Shown: piece after piece, positions 15,776 through 24,879 of the stretch | How positions within the stretch are numbered: position 1 is the first letter of the stretch | Layout: every line of letters begins with the position of its first letter | Assembly (NCBI GenBank): GCA_944324225.1 | Contig: CALUVL010000002.1 | Location: 143,074-207,073 of the forward strand | Direction: 5' to 3' | Origin: Candidatus Gastranaerophilales bacterium | GTDB lineage: Bacteria; Cyanobacteriota; Vampirovibrionia; Gastranaerophilales; Gastranaerophilaceae | DNA length: 64,000 nt | Translations under genes and position numbers: made by a program | Notes under the pieces: model-generated | Seen by the model: the letters and a program-made list of their open reading frames with translations, nothing else | Database searches by the model: none | What the model was told of the DNA's origin: nothing

Positions 15776-18043
15776 TTAAAAATTGTATTCAGGAATTTCA
15801 AATTTTTCATTGTTTGCATCTTTATCAACAAATGCAAGGTAGTAATCCATAGCTTTATCTTTTGTTGAATTGTAAAAATCATCATCAATGAATTTTTTAT
15901 GAAGTTCTGTTCTAAATCCGCTGTAGTTGCCCATATTTGTTGCATAAAGCTCCAGAACATGCTTGTCAATTCCGGCTCCGTAGGCTTTTGTTTTTGCATC
16001 GGTTCCGGACGGGCGGATTTCTATGAATTTGTCGTTAAATTCAAGATATGTGCCGTCGCCGACAAATTTGATCGACTGCAGATTGTCAAAACAAAGGCTT
16101 TTGAAAGAGTCATTGAGAACTTCCTTTACATCATTAAGTGTCATTCTACCTTCTTTAACAGCAATTGCCATTGTCAAATAGAACAGGTCGTTTTCGGTTC
16201 TTTTCTTTTCTCCTTCTGTTTTTGCCTGTTTGAGTTTTTCGATGTCAGGCTCTGATTCGTTGTAATAAGCAATATCTATTCTTGTGTCAAATCTGCCTTT
16301 GATGGAGCATTCATCAAAGATTCTTACAAGATTTCTTGAAAGAGATACGTCTTTAAGGCTTGCGATAAGTGCAGATGCAACAATAATAGCTTCGGTTGCA
16401 CTTTTTTCTCTCATTGCAACAGCACATCTTCCGGCATTTGATTTGATTAGTTCTTCGGTTCCCATAATCATGCCGCCGCTTTCTTCACCTGCAAAGATTA
16501 ATCTCGGGTTTACACCAAGGTTAATCGGGTTTGAAAACACGTCATCAATAATAACTTCTTTATCCGGAGCTTTTTTCAGTTTAAGTTCGACTTTTTTCAT
16601 TATGTTTGCAATTTCTTTAAAGCCGACAGGAACATTAACAACTTTTACTCCCTGATGTTTTGCCCATTCATCCCAGCTGAGAGCAGAGGCAGTTGTTTTT
16701 ATCATAAATCTCGGGTGATTTTTCCATAACCCTTGAGCTTTAAGCTGCTTTGCCTGAAAATCCATAAGCATCAAAAATGCCTGATTAGCAGTGAAAATTG
16801 TAAGGATTGATTTATCATCAAGTTTTATGTAATCAATACCAGCTTCTTCAAGCTTAGGAATTCTTAAGATGGTTTCCTTCTGAGCAATCGTAAGTCTGTC
16901 GTGGTCAGGGTCTGTTATTAAGACTGTTGTGAGGAAGGGCATATCTTTAAGCTTCTCCTCGTAGTGCATCGTTTCTATTACCGGAAAGAATTTTTCACCA
17001 TTCGGACGTTTGGCAAGAACCGTTGCATCCACTGAATAATCGTAGAAAGCTTTTTCACCTTTTGGCGTGTGGTCGTATTTCCCGATTGAGTGGAAGAACG
17101 GATCTTCTTCCGTGTTAAACCAGATAAATTTGTCTGCAATATCAAGCTTTTTCAACACTCTGCTTAAGGTTCTGTAAGCTGAACCTCCGACATTTTCAAT
17201 AACAATTTTATCTTCCAGACTTTTTATGAAATTCAAATTCTGTTTTTGTGCAACACCGGATTTGAGATATTCCACATAAAGGCTGGTGCCGTCTTCAAGA
17301 TTTTTCATTATTTTTTCGTCGATAAGCGGGCTGTCTGATCTGGCAATTTTAATTTCATATTTTCCGTCACGTTCAGTTTTTGCAAAAATTTCGCTTATTT
17401 TATCGACAAATTCAAGACTTTCTTCCGGTAGATACTGGCTCCCTTGAGAATTTAAGTCTTTTGTCGCATTTTTTACAGAAATACCATGTGATGATGTTAT
17501 ATATTCGCCGCCCAGAAGATCAAGCTTAAATGCCAAAAATGATGCAAGCCATATCGGAATTGTTTTTCTGCCATCAGGAAGAAGTGTTTTAATTCCTTGT
17601 GCCGCCTGAACTCTCGCAATAGCTTCAAGGTAAAGATCCGAGTTATATCTGACTTCTCTGCCTGCGATTTTTAAGATTTCTTTTCCAGAATATTTTTCTT
17701 TTGCAACAAGTGCTTTTGCTAAAGTGGCAAGAACGATTCCGACAAGGTTGATCGGAAATCTTGTGTCCTGTGGAAAAAGAATATTCTGCGGACCTCTGAT
17801 TCCTGCTGTTGAAACTTTTGCTTCTTTTGCGTAATTTGCAAACCACTCTCTGAGATTCAACCCTTCAGGATTTTTATCTTTGTCATAAGGTGCCAGATGC
17901 TCTTTTTTTAGTGTAAATGTGAATTCACCTTTATTATTAAAATCCATTAAATTAAGTTCTTTTATGTATTCCGGGGTTTTTTCATAAACGCTGTCGAAAA
18001 GTTCGTTTTCAAGTTTGTTATTTGATTTTCGGCAAACTGTCAT
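15776..18043 (-). CDS. Large phosphoglucomutase/phosphomannomutase-family protein
   Basis: The four signature loops of the alpha-D-phosphohexomutase superfamily are present. VSTAGIRGP lies at about 78-85. The phosphoserine loop TSSHG (183-187, Ser185 the likely catalytic residue) replaces the usual TASHNP. The metal loop TDPDHDR spans 377-383. The sugar loop AGEESGG is followed by the phosphate loop IRPSGTDAK near the C-terminus. At 755 residues it is about 200 longer than typical PGMs, with extra N-terminal and interdomain sequence. It interconverts hexose 1- and 6-phosphates, perhaps feeding glycogen (glgA at 35.2 kb) or LPS sugars. AAGGAGAAAG precedes the ATG. Confidence 0.88.
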   Translation of the reverse strand: MTVCRKSNNKLENELFDSVYEKTPEYIKELNLMDFNNKGEFTFTLKKEHLAPYDKDKNPEGLNLREWFANYAKEAKVSTAGIRGPQNILFPQDTRFPINLVGIVLATLAKALVAKEKYSGKEILKIAGREVRYNSDLYLEAIARVQAAQGIKTLLPDGRKTIPIWLASFLAFKLDLLGGEYITSSHGISVKNATKDLNSQGSQYLPEESLEFVDKISEIFAKTERDGKYEIKIARSDSPLIDEKIMKNLEDGTSLYVEYLKSGVAQKQNLNFIKSLEDKIVIENVGGSAYRTLSRVLKKLDIADKFIWFNTEEDPFFHSIGKYDHTPKGEKAFYDYSVDATVLAKRPNGEKFFPVIETMHYEEKLKDMPFLTTVLITDPDHDRLTIAQKETILRIPKLEEAGIDYIKLDDKSILTIFTANQAFLMLMDFQAKQLKAQGLWKNHPRFMIKTTASALSWDEWAKHQGVKVVNVPVGFKEIANIMKKVELKLKKAPDKEVIIDDVFSNPINLGVNPRLIFAGEESGGMIMGTEELIKSNAGRCAVAMREKSATEAIIVASALIASLKDVSLSRNLVRIFDECSIKGRFDTRIDIAYYNESEPDIEKLKQAKTEGEKKRTENDLFYLTMAIAVKEGRMTLNDVKEVLNDSFKSLCFDNLQSIKFVGDGTYLEFNDKFIEIRPSGTDAKTKAYGAGIDKHVLELYATNMGNYSGFRTELHKKFIDDDFYNSTKDKAMDYYLAFVDKDANNEKFEIPEYNF

Positions 18044-18099
18044 CTCTTTCTCCTTCTTAAATATAGCCTGACAGGTGAATTATATAAGAAAAATAACTA

Positions 18100-18127
18100 T
18101 TGTTCAATATTTATTTTGAGATATAAT
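18100..18127 (+). promoter_or_regulatory. Promoter of the plsC pair
   Basis: TTGTTC (18100-18105), a 16-base spacer and TATAAT (18122-18127). The transcript would carry AAGGAG 6 bases before the ATG at 18146. Confidence 0.7.
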
Positions 18128-18145
18128 GTTTTTAAGGAGTGCCGA

Positions 18146-18820
18146 ATGAGTAAAGAACCAAAAAATTATTCAAACAGACCTGTTGAAACATTTAACTTCT
18201 GGCGTTCATTGTTTCAAATTATTGTCTGTAAGTTTTTTTATATGATAAGATTAAAGCTCGTTTACAGGTTAAAGGTTGAGGGGTTGGAAAATGTCCCGAA
18301 AGATAACGCCTATATAGTTTGTCCTAATCATCTTTCAACTTTAGATCCTCCGCTTGTTGCAGCTGTGTTGCCAAGAAGAGTTTCGTTTATGGCTAAAAAA
18401 GAATTGTTCGATATCAGGTTTTTAAGATGGTGGATTGACTGGCTGGGGGCTTTTGCAGTCAATAGAGAAAGTTTAGGCCCGTCTACTATTAAAACCGTTA
18501 TGAATATTAAAAAAAGTGAGTGGGTCTTCGGGATATTCCCTCAGGGCACAAGAGGAGAACCCGGAACTATTTCAAATATATCAAAGGGATTTGCAGGTCT
18601 TGCTAAAATTACAAAATGCGCAGTTTTACCTGTCGGAATAATCGGTACCAACGAAGTTAAAAGATTGCCATTTTCCGGACAAATTGTTGTGAAAATTGGT
18701 AAGCCGATTCCCTACAGTGATGATACAGAACAGGTCGTTGCAGAGTGGTCTAATTCTATTCAAGATTTAACCGGTTTTAAGTATTTGGAAGCTGCTGAAG
18801 CGGAAAAGAAAATTAGTTAG
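18146..18820 (+). CDS. plsC: 1-acyl-sn-glycerol-3-phosphate acyltransferase, copy 1
   Basis: This membrane-associated LPLAT acylates lysophosphatidate in phospholipid synthesis. The catalytic block I NHLSTLDPP (the H.4.D motif), block II with GAFAVNRE, and block III FPQGTRGEP are all present, with block IV LPVGI near the end. The N-terminal hydrophobic helix FWRSLFQIIVCKFFYMI anchors it. I chose the ATG at 18146 (MSKEPKNY) because AAGGAG lies just upstream; the frame extends to 18116 without a binding site. A paralogue follows 11 bases later. Confidence 0.92.
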   Translation: MSKEPKNYSNRPVETFNFWRSLFQIIVCKFFYMIRLKLVYRLKVEGLENVPKDNAYIVCPNHLSTLDPPLVAAVLPRRVSFMAKKELFDIRFLRWWIDWLGAFAVNRESLGPSTIKTVMNIKKSEWVFGIFPQGTRGEPGTISNISKGFAGLAKITKCAVLPVGIIGTNEVKRLPFSGQIVVKIGKPIPYSDDTEQVVAEWSNSIQDLTGFKYLEAAEAEKKIS

Positions 18821-18831
18821 GAGTTTAATAT

Positions 18832-19536
18832 ATGGCTGGCAAACAAAGAAATTATAACAGAAGATATCCATCTGAGTATGGAATATTGAGAACTCTTTTT
18901 TACATGACTTTTCTGTACACTGTAGTCGTGCCATTTATGAAAATTTTCTACAATTATGAAATTACAGGTAGAGAAAATTTGCCGAAAGAAGCTAAAAACG
19001 GCAAATTTATATATACAGCAAACCATGTTTCTATATTTGATCCGCCGATGGTTACTATGGCAACAAACAAGCCTATTGCATATATGGCAAAGAAAGAGTT
19101 ATTTGTTGACGGTGAAAAATTAAGCTGGCTTGTTAAACGACTGGGGGCATTTGCGGTTGACAGATCTAAGCCGGAAATAGCAACTTTCAAGACTGTTCGG
19201 GATATTCTTTCAACAAGCTGGTCTTTGGGCGTATTCCCACAGGGTGGTATAAGACCATACGGTAAACTTGATGAAATTAAAAAAGGATTTGTCGTAATTG
19301 CAAAAAATGCAAAAGCAGATATTATTCCGGTTGCAATTGATGGATTTGATGGTTACCCTAAGCTTAAGCCTTTTACAAGACGTAATGTTAAACTCCATAT
19401 AGGAAAACCTATTTCTTATATGCTTCCGGAAGATGAAATTATTTATCAATGGGGTGAACAGATGGCTGAACTTGCAGGATATGAAAATCTTCTCCCTGTT
19501 CCAGAGGGCCGAATTTCCGAAAAGGCTGAAGTATAG
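18832..19536 (+). CDS. plsC: 1-acyl-sn-glycerol-3-phosphate acyltransferase, copy 2
   Basis: This is a second LPLAT-family acyltransferase in tandem with the first, 234 residues. Motifs are NHVSIFDPP (block I), GAFAVDRS (block II) and FPQGGIRPYG (block III, where the usual T/S-R is replaced by GIR). The N-terminal segment TLFYMTFLYTVVVPFM is hydrophobic. TAGGAG precedes the ATG. The copies are clearly related but divergent, so they may prefer different acyl donors or lysolipids; this is inference. A bidirectional terminator lies at 19641. Confidence 0.9.
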   Translation: MAGKQRNYNRRYPSEYGILRTLFYMTFLYTVVVPFMKIFYNYEITGRENLPKEAKNGKFIYTANHVSIFDPPMVTMATNKPIAYMAKKELFVDGEKLSWLVKRLGAFAVDRSKPEIATFKTVRDILSTSWSLGVFPQGGIRPYGKLDEIKKGFVVIAKNAKADIIPVAIDGFDGYPKLKPFTRRNVKLHIGKPISYMLPEDEIIYQWGEQMAELAGYENLLPVPEGRISEKAEV

Positions 19537-19640
19537 TAAACATTATAATATACTTTGTTGCTATAATTAATTAAAATTTTCAGTGTTAATTTGAAATTTT
19601 TAAATTTTTTGTAAAAAATAAATCATTTAATATTTTAATT

Positions 19641-19676
19641 AAAAAGCCCTTAAGAAATATCTTAAGAGCTTTTAGT
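19641..19676. terminator. Bidirectional terminator between plsC and the HEAT-repeat gene
   Basis: AAAAGC-CC-TTAAG, loop AAATAT and CTTAAG-A-GCTTTT form an A/T-flanked stem between two convergent genes, with a T-rich tail on either strand. Confidence 0.75.
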
Positions 19677-19704
19677 TTTATTTAAAGAAAGGAATTGATT
19701 ATGC

Positions 19705-20826
19705 TTATGCTGCTTGTGCCGGAGCTTGAGCAGCAGGAGTCATTTCAATGGTTTTTGCTTGAGTATTTGTGTCCTGCATCTGGTTTAATTTTGTAAGAGC
19801 GGCATTTGCTGCCTCCTGTACATTTTTGTCCTGATCGTTCTTTGCTATTGTAAACAATGTATTCAGGTCTGCTTTATACGCCGGCTGTTGAATGTAGCTT
19901 AAAGCTTCAATTGCAGAAGTTCTTACCATCGGGTTCGGGTTGTTCTTAAGCTGTTCAACTATTGAAACTGCACCTGGAAGTTCTGTTAGAGGAACTGTGG
20001 TGTTTGTTAATTTGGCAACTTCTTCGGAGTAAAGTTTCTGGAGGATTGCAGTTGTGAACATTGCATAGCTTTTGTTTCTTTCAGCTTGTTCCATCGGAGT
20101 TATTGAAGTAGCAAGAGTTTTTTCAGCATCTGTCATTTTTTCATTTTTCATCAATTTTTGTCTTGCGGCAATTTGTTCAGGAGTTGGGCCTGCAAGTTTT
20201 GATGAATCAGTGTTAATAATCTTATTCAAAGTATCCATTACTTTAACATCGAGTAATTCTGTTGCTTTTTGTGGGTTGTCTTTAACCATGTTAGCTATTT
20301 CTTCCATGCCTGCAGCCTGAACTTCATAATCAGGGTTTGTTAATTTAGCAATAAAAGCATTTAGATCAACCTGCGGTTCAAGCGGAGCCGGAGTTTCGAT
20401 TTGAGGGGTCTGTTGTTGAGCTTTAGGTTGTTCTTCAGCCGGTTTTTGAGTTACAACGGGTTGAGGAACTTCTGTTTGCGGCGTCTGCGGAACTTCTGTA
20501 GCAACTGCCGGAGTTATGGCCGGAGCTGTTGGTGCAACAGGAGCTGCTGGAGCCTGTTCGGTAACCTGTGGAGGAATTATTGTTGGTTGTTGTTGTGCAG
20601 GCATGTAGTATGGTTGAATCGGTGCCTGTGGATACTGGTAAACTGAAGATTGCGGGTAGTTGTAATAAGGCATTGTCGGTTGTGCATACTGTGGCATCTG
20701 TGCTACACCCGGTGCTATTACAGATGGATTGTGAACATCAATTTTAACCGCATTATAGCTTTGTGGTTGTTGCTGCGGTTGTGCTACCTGCATGTAAGGA
20801 TTGGGGAGATTTGGAATTTGCATCAT
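19705..20826 (-). CDS. Pro/Gln-rich protein with C-terminal HEAT-like repeats
   Basis: The first 160 residues are low complexity, dominated by Pro, Gln, Ala, Val and Tyr. The C-terminal 200 residues are helical repeats of HEAT type: one around EVQAAGMEEIANMVKDNP, another NPMVRTSAIEALSYI, and a third NVQEAANAALTKL. HEAT solenoids bind proteins; no catalytic motif is present and there is no signal peptide. The upstream frame extends to a TTG at 20844, but AAAGGA lies inside that extension, so ATG 20826 is the better start. Function unknown; a scaffold role is a guess. Confidence 0.75.
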   Translation of the reverse strand: MMQIPNLPNPYMQVAQPQQQPQSYNAVKIDVHNPSVIAPGVAQMPQYAQPTMPYYNYPQSSVYQYPQAPIQPYYMPAQQQPTIIPPQVTEQAPAAPVAPTAPAITPAVATEVPQTPQTEVPQPVVTQKPAEEQPKAQQQTPQIETPAPLEPQVDLNAFIAKLTNPDYEVQAAGMEEIANMVKDNPQKATELLDVKVMDTLNKIINTDSSKLAGPTPEQIAARQKLMKNEKMTDAEKTLATSITPMEQAERNKSYAMFTTAILQKLYSEEVAKLTNTTVPLTELPGAVSIVEQLKNNPNPMVRTSAIEALSYIQQPAYKADLNTLFTIAKNDQDKNVQEAANAALTKLNQMQDTNTQAKTIEMTPAAQAPAQAA

Positions 20827-21015
20827 ATTATCGTTTCCTTTCAATAAATAAATATTTTATTCCTATTCTACTGTTTTAATAACCCTGAAAAAAATAAATT
20901 GCTATATAAAATCATATTTTTAATAATTCTTAACATAATATTAGCAAAAACATTGTAAACAATGACTTTCAAGCGTTAAAATATTTACAAAACTTTTAAT
21001 ATAGAATTCTTTAAT

Positions 21016-21045
21016 TTGTCATAACAGACTTATTTATGCTAATAT
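21016..21045 (+). promoter_or_regulatory. Promoter of the tkt-ftsEX operon
   Basis: TTGTCA (21016-21021), an 18-base spacer and TAATAT (21040-21045) are followed by a leader of about 40 bases before the ATG at 21091. Confidence 0.6.
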
Positions 21046-21090
21046 GTTGTGTGTATATTAAAGACATAGGGAAAACGAGGCCGGACTTTT

Positions 21091-22050
21091 ATGATATTGA
21101 ACAGAAAAGAAACAAAATCAATCAGATCTGCTTTTGGCAAAACCTTAGAGCGTTTGGGGCATTCGAATAAAAATATTGTTGTGCTGGATGCTGATCTGGC
21201 ATGCTCTACTCAAACTCAAATTTTTGCAAAAAGTTTTCCCGAAAGATTTTTTGATTGCGGAATTGCAGAGCAGGATATGATTGCAACAGCTGCAGGTCTG
21301 GCATCTGCCGGTAAAATTCCTTTTGCTGCAAGTTTTGCAATGTTTGCTACCGGCAGAACTTATGATCAGATAAGAAATTCGATCTGTTATCCTGAATTTA
21401 ACGTAAAAATAGTGGGTACCCACGGCGGGGTTACGGTAGGCGAAGACGGGGCAAGCCATCAGGCTCTTGAAGATGTTGCTCTTATGCGCGGGCTTCCTCA
21501 TATGACGGTTATTGTTCCTGCTGATTGCAGAGAGTGTGAACAGGTTATAGAATATGCCGCTTCAAATTACGGGCCTATGTATATTAGAATACCCAGAACA
21601 AATGTTTGCGATATATTTGATGACAATTACAAATTTGATGTTGCAAGTGCTAAAGTCATAGAGGACGGGACGGATGCAACTGTTATTACAAACGGTGAAA
21701 CACTTGCGGAAGTCATCGACGCATGCAGGCAGCTTCAAAAAGAAGGGTATTCAATAAGAATTCTGCATATGCCCGTTGTAAAGCCTGTTGATGTTGAGGC
21801 TGTCGTTGAGTCGGCACAAAAAACAGGATTGGTTATAACAGTTGAAAATCATTCAGTAATCGGTGGGTTGGGAAGTGCTGTTTGTGAAGTGCTTTCAGAA
21901 TATTTCCCTTCAAAAGTCAGGAGGATAGGTGTAAATGATAGGTTTGGGCAGAGTGGAAAAGCCGATTTCCTTTTGGATTATTACGGGTTATCATCTCTAA
22001 AACTTGTCTGTTCAATTAGAGAAGAAATTAAGAAAAGAGGTAATTTATAA
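21091..22050 (+). CDS. Transketolase, C-terminal subunit
   Basis: This is the pyrimidine-binding and C-terminal half of transketolase as a separate polypeptide (319 residues). It contains VVLDADLACSTQT, the GIAEQDMIATAAGLA motif with the catalytic Glu, and GTHGGVTVGEDGASHQALEDVA, then the C-terminal Rossmann-like domain. It needs a partner N-terminal TPP-binding subunit, which is not in this window although the two are usually adjacent. It acts in the non-oxidative pentose phosphate pathway. The stop overlaps the ftsE start by one base, an unexpected operon partner. 1-Deoxyxylulose-5-phosphate synthase is excluded by length. Confidence 0.9.
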   Translation: MILNRKETKSIRSAFGKTLERLGHSNKNIVVLDADLACSTQTQIFAKSFPERFFDCGIAEQDMIATAAGLASAGKIPFAASFAMFATGRTYDQIRNSICYPEFNVKIVGTHGGVTVGEDGASHQALEDVALMRGLPHMTVIVPADCRECEQVIEYAASNYGPMYIRIPRTNVCDIFDDNYKFDVASAKVIEDGTDATVITNGETLAEVIDACRQLQKEGYSIRILHMPVVKPVDVEAVVESAQKTGLVITVENHSVIGGLGSAVCEVLSEYFPSKVRRIGVNDRFGQSGKADFLLDYYGLSSLKLVCSIREEIKKRGNL

Positions 22051-22727
22051 TGATTCAGTTCAGAGCGGTTACCAAAAAATATAAGAATGATAATTATGCA
22101 TTAAAAAATATAAATCTTGATATTTTGTCAGGAGAATTCGTTTTTATTGTAGGTGCCTCTGGTGCAGGTAAGTCTACATTGATGAAGCTTCTTTATAATG
22201 AAGAGCGCCCCACAAGCGGAACAGTCACAATTGGCGGCATAAATATTGCAAATCTTTCCAACGATAAAGTTCCAAATTTGAGAAGATGTATGGGCATTGT
22301 TTTTCAGGATTATAAACTTCTTCAAAATCAAAGTGTTTATGACAATGTTGCTTATGTAATCAGGACTCTTGGAATCAGTTCAAGAGAGATTAATGCAAGG
22401 GTTACAGGAGCATTAAAGATTGTAGGTTTGTATGACAAGATGCATGCAACTCCTTCAGAACTTTCTGGAGGTGAACAGCAAAGAGTTGGTATTGCCCGTG
22501 CTATTGTAAACGGGCCTCCGCTTTTGATAGCTGATGAACCTACAGGAAATTTGGATCCGAAAAATTCACTTGAAATTATGCAGATATTGGACCAGATTAA
22601 CCAGAGGGGAATAACAGTTATTGTATCAACACATGATAATGCTATGGTTGATTACTTCAGAAAACGTGTAATTACTCTTGACAAAGGCGAAATCGTCAGG
22701 GATATACAAGCAGGTACTTATGAATGA
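22050..22727 (+). CDS. ftsE: Cell division ATP-binding protein FtsE
   Basis: FtsE is the ATPase of the FtsEX complex that controls peptidoglycan hydrolases at the septum. The ABC motifs are Walker A GASGAGKST (about 35-43), the Q-loop VFQDYKLL, signature LSGGEQQRV, Walker B LLIADEPTGNLD and the H-loop STHD. VFQDYKLL and the 225-residue length are typical of FtsE. It overlaps ftsX by 8 bases (ATGAATGA). Confidence 0.95.
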   Translation: MIQFRAVTKKYKNDNYALKNINLDILSGEFVFIVGASGAGKSTLMKLLYNEERPTSGTVTIGGINIANLSNDKVPNLRRCMGIVFQDYKLLQNQSVYDNVAYVIRTLGISSREINARVTGALKIVGLYDKMHATPSELSGGEQQRVGIARAIVNGPPLLIADEPTGNLDPKNSLEIMQILDQINQRGITVIVSTHDNAMVDYFRKRVITLDKGEIVRDIQAGTYE

Positions 22728-23628
22728 TCAAAAACTTAAAATAAAAAAGAAAGTTAAAAAACATATACCGAAAGACTGGCTGTGCGAACTCAGAATTTTG
22801 TACCGTCTTTCAATGGAAACATTTAATGATATAAAAAGAACCGGTATTGTGAATATAGTTATAATCACTACAATGGCTGCAATTCTTACAATTTTCGGAG
22901 CTTTTTTCAGGAGTGCCATGTCAATTTCAGCATTTGCGCATGAATTGGGGAATGTTCTTGAAATTTCAGTATATCTTAAATCCGGTGCTGATCCGAATAC
23001 TGTTAAAAACAGAATTAAAGAATTTGAATATGTGGAAGGTGTAAAAATAATTCCAAAGGATGTTTCATGGGCAAATTTGAAAAGGGAGATGAATCTTCCT
23101 GATGTTGCAAATCCATTGCCGGATACCTTGCATGTAAAAGTTGACAAACCTGAGAATATTGATCCTGTGTTTAAAAAAATAAAAGAACTTTCATCTGTTG
23201 AAGATATGAGTTATGCACAAGAGCTTGCAAAACGTATTCAGACTCTCAACCATGTTGTAAACACTATTACGGTTTTTGTTGTCATAATTATGGCAATATT
23301 AACGATTACCATTATAAATAATACTATTCAGCTGGTTATACAATCAAGAAAAGACGAGATTGAAATTATGCGTTTAATGGGGGTCAGCAACTGGTATATA
23401 AGGTTCCCGTTAATTATGCAGGGAGCTTTTTACGGGTTTACGGGGGCTTTAATTGCGCTTATTCCGTTGAATTTTGTTCAGAACGGTTTAATTAATATGC
23501 ATCAATTCTTTATGGTACCGTCTCCGATTTATGCACAGAATATTGTTATTATAATAATGTTTGCTGTCGGAACTCTGTTTGGTGCCGGAGGAAGTTTTCT
23601 GTGTATTAAAAAGCATTTGCAAGTATAA
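22720..23628 (+). CDS. ftsX: Cell division protein FtsX
   Basis: This permease partner of FtsE has the family's four membrane segments: one near residues 45-65 (VNIVIITTMAAILTIFG), then a large extracytoplasmic loop with the ECD sequence YLKSGADPNTVKNRI, and three C-terminal segments (about 185-210, 230-255, 275-298). A cytoplasmic SRKDEIEIMRLMGVSNWYIR motif lies before the last segments. I chose the ATG at 22720 overlapping the ftsE stop; an upstream TTG at 22678 would duplicate part of ftsE. 302 residues is normal. Confidence 0.95.
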   Translation: MNDQKLKIKKKVKKHIPKDWLCELRILYRLSMETFNDIKRTGIVNIVIITTMAAILTIFGAFFRSAMSISAFAHELGNVLEISVYLKSGADPNTVKNRIKEFEYVEGVKIIPKDVSWANLKREMNLPDVANPLPDTLHVKVDKPENIDPVFKKIKELSSVEDMSYAQELAKRIQTLNHVVNTITVFVVIIMAILTITIINNTIQLVIQSRKDEIEIMRLMGVSNWYIRFPLIMQGAFYGFTGALIALIPLNFVQNGLINMHQFFMVPSPIYAQNIVIIIMFAVGTLFGAGGSFLCIKKHLQV

Positions 23629-23633
23629 AATTT

Positions 23634-24869
23634 ATGAAAAATAAAACTATCTTACTAATAAGTGACAATAAAAAGACAGAAGCAGATTTAAGTGAAAAAT
23701 TTTTGCTTTTAAGAAATTCTGACGATATAGAAACTATCGGCTTTGATACAATTCAGGATTTGTATAAAAAATATTTTGCGGATGTAGTTTTGCTGGATGC
23801 TTCTGGCAGAGAAAGTTCCATAGAAGCGGAAATTCGTTTTATAAAAGAGAATGATAAGCATGTGTTTTTAATTTTGATATCTGAGTCTTCAGCGCCTGAT
23901 TTTATTGCAGGCATGTATGATTGTGGAATTGATGATTATATTTTGCCCTCATCGACAGCTGCAGATATTTTGATTAAGGTTGTAAATGCCATAAAACGTG
24001 CAGAAGAAAGAAAAATTGCACACAAAAATGAATTACTTTTAAATGAGTTGGATGTTATATCCTCCGAAAGCGGATTTTATACAGAACGTTGCGCAAATGA
24101 ACTTTTAACTCTGGAGTTAGAAAATTTATCTGGCGGCTTGTTTATGATTGTAACTTATGATGAACTTGACCGTGCAAGGTTTTCAATTGATGCACTAAGA
24201 TGTGCAGTTAGTGCTTCAGTTAGAAAAAGCGATACAGTTGTAGAGTTAAAAACTGCAAAATTTTATATATTGCTTCCAAATACTGATAATGAAGGCGGTA
24301 TTGCTGTATTTAGAAAGATAAAAGAAAATTTGCAGGATGCATTTAGACTTAAAGCTGGGATAGAAAAAGTAACTTCAAAAGATTTTCGATTAATTGAACA
24401 GAAGGCATCTGCTGCATTATCAGAGGCTATGCTCAGTGCAAATGATTATTGTATTTATACAGAAAAAGATCTTCAGAGGCAGGAAAAAGATTGGAATATT
24501 GAAATTGAACATGAGAAAAAAGATTTTAAATTATTCAGACAGAAATTTTCTAAAAAAATGGAAAATGTTATAACGCCTGTTTTTTACAGGCTTCAAAAAG
24601 TTTATGAGGATGAACTACCTGATACAAAAATTGAGCAGTCAACAGACGATTTTCAGTGCATTTTCCATCTGAAAAGTCTAAAACAAACAAGCAGATTTAC
24701 TTTAGTCTACGCGGGGTTAGGCAAAATAGTTATGTATATAACTCACAGCGGACTTGACAGTCCGGAAAACAGAGAGATTATTCTTCCGCTGAAAGAGCTT
24801 ACGGAAAAATCTTTATCAGATATCGTATGTACTTTTGTCGAAGAATACAAAACTTGTATAGAGGTTTAA
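23634..24869 (+). CDS. Degenerate receiver plus degenerate GGDEF-like protein
   Basis: Residues 1-125 look like a response-regulator receiver domain. The phosphoacceptor Asp55 in VVLLDAS is kept, but the conserved Lys of the fifth strand is replaced (DDYILPSS instead of D.Y..KP). Residues about 145-285 follow the diguanylate cyclase fold (RCAVSASVRKSDTVVEL corresponds to the helix and strand before the active loop). However, the GGDEF signature is replaced by KTAKFYILLP, so it cannot make c-di-GMP. The last 110 residues are unlike any family I know. It sits 5 bases after ftsX and probably modulates that system or uses its promoter. Confidence 0.65.
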   Translation: MKNKTILLISDNKKTEADLSEKFLLLRNSDDIETIGFDTIQDLYKKYFADVVLLDASGRESSIEAEIRFIKENDKHVFLILISESSAPDFIAGMYDCGIDDYILPSSTAADILIKVVNAIKRAEERKIAHKNELLLNELDVISSESGFYTERCANELLTLELENLSGGLFMIVTYDELDRARFSIDALRCAVSASVRKSDTVVELKTAKFYILLPNTDNEGGIAVFRKIKENLQDAFRLKAGIEKVTSKDFRLIEQKASAALSEAMLSANDYCIYTEKDLQRQEKDWNIEIEHEKKDFKLFRQKFSKKMENVITPVFYRLQKVYEDELPDTKIEQSTDDFQCIFHLKSLKQTSRFTLVYAGLGKIVMYITHSGLDSPENREIILPLKELTEKSLSDIVCTFVEEYKTCIEV

Positions 24870-24879
24870 GGAGAGAATT

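Noticed and set aside
15712..15999. 95-codon ORF within the phosphohexomutase gene
   Set aside because: It is an alternative frame of the 755-residue mutase and runs through its terminator.
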